NCBI GenBank assembly: GCA_963575745.1
Contig: CAUYUJ010006473.1
Span: 5,001-53,372 of the forward strand
Origin: Prorocentrum cordatum
Taxonomy: Eukaryota > Sar > Dinophyceae > Prorocentrales > Prorocentraceae
Length of the DNA stretch: 48,372 nucleotides
Direction: 5' to 3'
Part shown: one piece after another, positions 45,601 to 48,372 of the stretch
How the letters are laid out: each line of letters starts with the position of its first letter
How positions within the stretch are numbered: the stretch's first letter is position 1
Position numbers and translations under genes: made by a program
The notes under the pieces: model-generated
Seen by the model: the letters and a program-made list of their open reading frames with translations, nothing else
Databases searched by the model: none
Told to the model about the DNA's origin: nothing

Positions 45601-46542
45601 ATCGAAGGCCCCAACCTCATCGTCCCACGTGTATCTGCACGCGCCCGCGTCATCGTAGCAGGGGTTCCACTCCGAGACCACGTGCCCGAAGAACTCATAG
45701 AACCGCTTCTCCAGAACGCTCTGCAGCGAAACGTTCTCGAGTTCTGGCTTCAGCACGCCGAAATCAGCGCCAGCACCCGTCAAGCGCTGCAAGCGGGCCC
45801 CATCAGGAACTCCAGCAGGCCGACCCGCACCGGCGTCCTCTGCGCCGTCACCGCCCTCACCGTCCTCCACAGGACTCCCTCCCGGCGCGTCCACAGGAGC
45901 GGAAATCTCTCGGCCGACACGCTCGAACGCGACATCTCGTTCTCCTCCCCGACCTCGCGCACCCTCATCAACATCACCGATCACCAACCACCCGCGATCC
46001 ACCAGCGCGTCAAGCAGCGCGTCAGCCCTGCCCACGAACTCATCCTCATCGTCGTCGTCCGCGCCATCCTCACTCCCAGACCCTGAAGCCGCCGTATCCT
46101 CACCCCCCCGACCCCTGGATGCACGCGCGCCGGGCCGGCCGGCAGTGGCGCGCAGCACCCGCTCCAGGACCGCGAGAGCATCGGCGCGGCGCTTCTGCTC
46201 CTGCGGGGGCCAAGCCATCGGCCCCGCCTCCAGCGATGGCAAACACGCCGCCAAGTCGCTGGTCACGCTCGGCGGGAGCATGTCGCCCTCCCCGTCCACG
46301 TCCGCACGCACCCGCGCAACCTCGGGCCCGGGCACCCCTACGCTGAACCCGTGGTAGTGCAGATTCCCTCCCGCGCCACACTCGGCCCTGGCCATGGCCA
46401 TGTACTTGAACTGCTCAGAGTGCGGCAGCACTGCGGGCATCACCTTCCGCATGTTCAGCTCCACCCGCAGGGCCATCATGTACGCCACCAGGTCCGGGTT
46501 GTCCCGAGCGAACCGAAAGCGCTCCTCTCGCCCGTCACCCAC
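42637..46542 (-). CDS. Helitron Rep and helicase N-half, copy 2
   Basis: 1,301 open codons, beginning in the WVGDGREERFRFARDNPD region and ending at a TAG. The HUH motif GNLHYHGFSVG is at about 46338-46370 and the tyrosine motif YVTKYATKAPKGS at about 45085-45125. Then come MLTDPMLRQWVPAWVVEQYE, an acidic linker, Walker A GVAGTGKSRT (about 43480-43510), Walker B LDEMSMIGRQ (about 43138-43170) and motif III DPQQAPPIGD (about 42955-42985). A basic/acidic insert (GGGGKGGKGRKMEEDE) absent from copy 1 lies between Walker B and motif III. The region also holds the 48-bp insertion at 44901-44962. The listed start is only where the frame reopens. Confidence 0.88.
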   Translation of the reverse strand: MGDGREERFRFARDNPDLVAYMMALRVELNMRKVMPAVLPHSEQFKYMAMARAECGAGGNLHYHGFSVGVPGPEVARVRADVDGEGDMLPPSVTSDLAACLPSLEAGPMAWPPQEQKRRADALAVLERVLRATAGRPGARASRGRGGEDTAASGSGSEDGADDDDEDEFVGRADALLDALVDRGWLVIGDVDEGARGRGGERDVAFERVGREISAPVDAPGGSPVEDGEGGDGAEDAGAGRPAGVPDGARLQRLTGAGADFGVLKPELENVSLQSVLEKRFYEFFGHVVSEWNPCYDDAGACRYTWDDEVGAFDVDVEMEDQAAAETSEARAVRSVPASAPECLNLRKVLDEAFQSEAAGTVDVQPVRRMVSALVNRVARHTKHGMGPPKLGVHACARGKKGCVFCRYDFPRERWGRVGPRPFRMEKGRREGHWQAVFPRNDRLCNSYEEHVLLANMGNIDWRPVLNLWAVVEYVTKYATKAPKGSRKIKEVLDDAVNEVCAYVPDGEGTDFLRRSIQKFFARMLGERDYHFKIVLSLSYREGRDYHCYEVALLGLRLPMVLSMMPVVTLNTTGARALKPASALRDKSEDEPVHWDSKVDKFDKRLELVRRQRARGDGSITEEEVRDVSHFEFYWKYAVYRGKLRRGNPAVCLQVTPGYSAECANVEHACHEAYARANVIAHWRHMATADRRAMIGEEMRRDVRPVPEVCIGAMDFVPHAGGDRFLGVQDLWFKSGGAAWRGREDRFWGDMLMEMLTDPMLRQWVPAWVVEQYERANPFYKEVLGAILEAGGVRTNREQLRRTRREMVRRHRARQQGRDAGAGDAAGDVGGQESDGGSREGDAGRESDAAESGEDGEELVDRLAQNAEDDPNEEPRDIVLRDPRPGEGVEVAAGAGEVSEWDRRPADERVSAAGPAVQAADVRVGDVAREDVRGRVRVNPKDVNWLDEPCNVSTGEKRRLEELRDVWYGKANVGDGAEVVLREDLDPWQKFAHDIVMVGRHSEKDPLRLMVTGVAGTGKSRTVRSFVAARRQRARQTAPRTRMDRVPGLRGGMREGRRSQSEIEEEVRNCCLLAAPTGCASFQLKYGATTLHRAFGVPVGYCGPWKQKGGESFLRTRDRLRQAKLFVLDEMSMIGRQMLGKIEYKVQDTLGTDAKLAARGGGGKGGKGRKMEEDEPVYLGGKDVVLAGDPQQAPPIGDDPLYRMGKYEGQGKNKPRGAERTPDDAWSTEKLVATGQFVRNTFQDVAVLRRVHRWSGKKEGLSAERQAEYRRDADRFLEVTKGMAQCTWDQSDHAWLRRRNR
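44901..44962. repeat. 48-bp insertion flanked by a 14-bp direct repeat
   Basis: AATGGTAATCCCTC occurs at 44901-44914 and again at 44949-44962, with 34 bp of AT-rich filler between. Copy 1 has a single version of the repeat, so copy 2 gained 48 bp. The gain is in frame and adds 16 residues after the GERDYH box of the Rep region. Confidence 0.9.
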
Positions 46543-48372
46543 CCAATCCCCGAGGGCGCGCTCCCCTGCCGCCCGCGCCCCCGGCCTCCTCCCATGCGCT
46601 GAATGTCAAACGCGGCATTGTAGAACGGATTCTGCGTCCACCAGATGGACGGGTGCCGGCCGAGCCCGACAACATCCGGCACGAGAGGCCGCCTGCGCTG
46701 AGTCCGCCCGTTCCCCGCCGGCAAGTCCATCTCGCGCAGGAACCGCCTGCCGACAGGCTCCGCGCCGTCCGCCAAGAGGGCCCTCGACCCAGGGCGGGTG
46801 CCAGGACAGGTGCTTCACGGTACTCTGCAACTTCTTGGACTCATAGGACCAATGCATCGTGGTCGAGGGCACGTCGCGCCCAACGTTCGCCAGCTGACCC
46901 ACCAGGATCCGCACCCGGTCCTCGCTCTCCAATATCTGCCTGAGCCCACCCTTGGTCATCACACTCGGGCCCTGCACCGCGAGCCCCGCCCGCCTGTACA
47001 TGGTCCGATACACGCCGAAGCCCTTCGCCCGGGCCTCGTGCAGGAGCAGCACGTTCACCATGGCCCACATCACGCGCTGCCCACGCGGACCACCAACGAA
47101 CTGCCCGGTGCGGTAGCGCATCAGGTGCTGCACCCACTCCTGCACGGAGACCCGGCGAGGGCGGTCCTCGAACAGGTCGCCGATGCCCATCGGGAACTCC
47201 AACGGGAACGCCCTCGCGAAGCGACCGACAGAACGCGCCGGGATCGGGTCGTCACTCTGGCCAGGCCATCCGTAAATCATCCGCTCCCCCGTCCGCGCGA
47301 CCTCCTCGTCCTCGTCAAACTCCGGCAAATTCTCCTCCACGCACCCCGTATCCTTGTCCTGAGCAGCTCCCACGAACCTGCCAGCCATGGCCAACTCCAG
47401 CATCACATCGTCCAGGACAGCCTCTGGAGTCACGCCCCCGCCCGGGTCAGAGAACGGCCCCCCGACCCGCGGCCCCATCCAGTGCACGAGGAAATCGACG
47501 CACACGCACTCCACGGGCACCCGATCCCTCTGCACGGCCACCACTTTGCTCCCCCCCCGCGCCGCGTCCAGCAAGCGCCCGAACAGGTCCTCCGTCGTCT
47601 CGTCGTCACCAAACTTCAGCCCCTCCAAATGACCCTCCGCCTCCGGCTGCAGCCCCGCCCACCATCGCTGCACAGCCCCGCCGTACCTGAACTGCGCCTT
47701 CTCGAGCCAAGCACTGAACACATCGTGATCGACGGCCATGGCCTCGTCTCCGTCCCCGACATCGAACTGGTCCTCATCTGCCTCCATCGCACCACCGTCG
47801 CCCGCGGCGTCCTTGCCGCCCTCGTCGCCACGCTGTGCGCCGTCGCCGTCGCGGACTCTCGCCCCTCGCTGAGCCTCATCACGCGGCCCCACGAAGTGCA
47901 CGTCGAAACCCGCGGCTATGAACTGCCGCGGCGTGACGACGTCGACGCCACACGGAACAGTATCCCTGGCAACGGCCTCCGCCCGAGTCACCGGCCCCGG
48001 CCCCTCGGCTTCACCCGCCTCGTCCCCCGACAGCACGGCGCCGTCGTCGCTCTCCTTCGGCGCATAGCACCGGATGATGTCGTCGTCCGGCAGCACATCA
48101 AACAAACGCGGGTCGTAGTACTTGTGCATGGGCTCATTCGCAGTGCCGCCCAGGCGCCAGGGCCCGTACGTGCCGGCGAACGCGCACAGCGCCCTCAGCA
48201 CGTGCCCACAGTAGCGCCAGCGCACGTGCAGGCCCTCGACCACCTCCTTCCCGAAACCAACGTTCCGCCGCAGCATCAGACTGAAGGGCACCTTCCTCGG
48301 GTGCCAGGGCAGCATCACCCGCGGCTCCACGTTCTCCTGAAGCTCCCTCCCCCTGCCGCCATGGTCGTAGTC
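46543..48372 (-). pseudogene. Helitron Rep N-terminal part, copy 2 (partial)
   Basis: Open from the window edge (the frame reads into DYDHGGRGRELQE at 48330-48372) through a region matching copy 1 and the Helitron_like_N box (MGIGDLFEDRPRRVS, HLMRYRTGQF) near 47100-47200. At about 46772-46780 one extra base relative to copy 1 moves the frame. A one-base loss at about 46581-46593 restores it. Between these points the correct protein (GRHPSIWWTQNPFYNA) is read in the other frame. Sequencing error could explain both changes. Confidence 0.85.

Larger units (their letters stand above)
36931..48372 (-). mobile_element. Helentron-like rolling-circle transposon, copy 2 (5' end off window)
   Basis: A single minus-strand coding region of at least 11.4 kb contains Rep, Pif1-type helicase, linker, EEP endonuclease, USP domain and tail. 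It is in frame throughout except for a compensating frameshift pair (46581-46782), a TAG (42637-42639) and a TGA (39508-39510). In a block I compared by eye (about 45075-45235 against 7561-7720), the differences from copy 1 fall almost all at third codon positions, so the family was under protein-level selection. The 5' part, including any CW finger, lies beyond the right edge. Confidence 0.88.

Overview
The window looks like repeat-rich nuclear DNA from a GC-rich unicellular eukaryote. It contains no bacterial-style operons, and nearly everything in it is mobile or repetitive. A dinoflagellate is my best guess. The non-LTR retrotransposon has a WADN instead of YADD reverse-transcriptase box and an RNase H whose halves are in swapped order, which resembles dinoflagellate LINEs as I remember them. 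Haptophytes and other algae are not excluded.

All recognisable protein-coding sequence is on the minus strand. Two copies of one giant rolling-circle (Helitron/Helentron-type) transposon gene lie in direct orientation. Copy 1 (18243 down to 1) shows the 5' part of the gene and runs off the left edge. Copy 2 (48372 down to 36931) enters from the right edge and shows the 3' end. Read together they give this domain order: long low-complexity N-terminus, repeats of a short acidic motif, two cysteine-rich modules (one CW-type), basic repeats, a DUF6570-like zinc region, a Helitron HUH Rep, a Pif1-type helicase, a long linker, an AP/EEP endonuclease, a complete USP-type deubiquitinase, and a low-complexity tail. 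Rep-helicase-endonuclease is the Helentron layout. The USP domain and the CW-type finger are the unusual parts.

Both copies are broken. Copy 1 is open for 11.4 kb, then carries a 155-bp poly(A) insertion, two nonsense codons and at least three single-base frameshifts. Copy 2 is one frame for about 11.4 kb except for two nonsense codons, a compensating frameshift pair and a 48-bp in-frame insertion.

Between the copies, left to right, lie: a cluster of GC-rich hairpins upstream of copy 1 (18186-18691), including five with the same loop and different but matching stems; a moderate-GC spacer; a 2-kb pyrimidine/purine repeat block with foldback symmetry (19040-21000); a 0.9-kb AT-richer unique stretch; a 5'-truncated LINE (21944-25340) with a 10-bp target-site duplication, inserted inside a natural palindrome; and 11 kb of (CACAGA)n-type microsatellite (25690-36745) punctuated by six GC-rich islands of about 150-200 bp. 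Part of that array is a tandem duplication of about 4.7 kb. A seventh, half island sits beside the 3' end of the copy 2 gene.

No host gene, tRNA or rRNA could be supported. The many other open frames are shadows of the transposon genes or translations of stop-free repeats.
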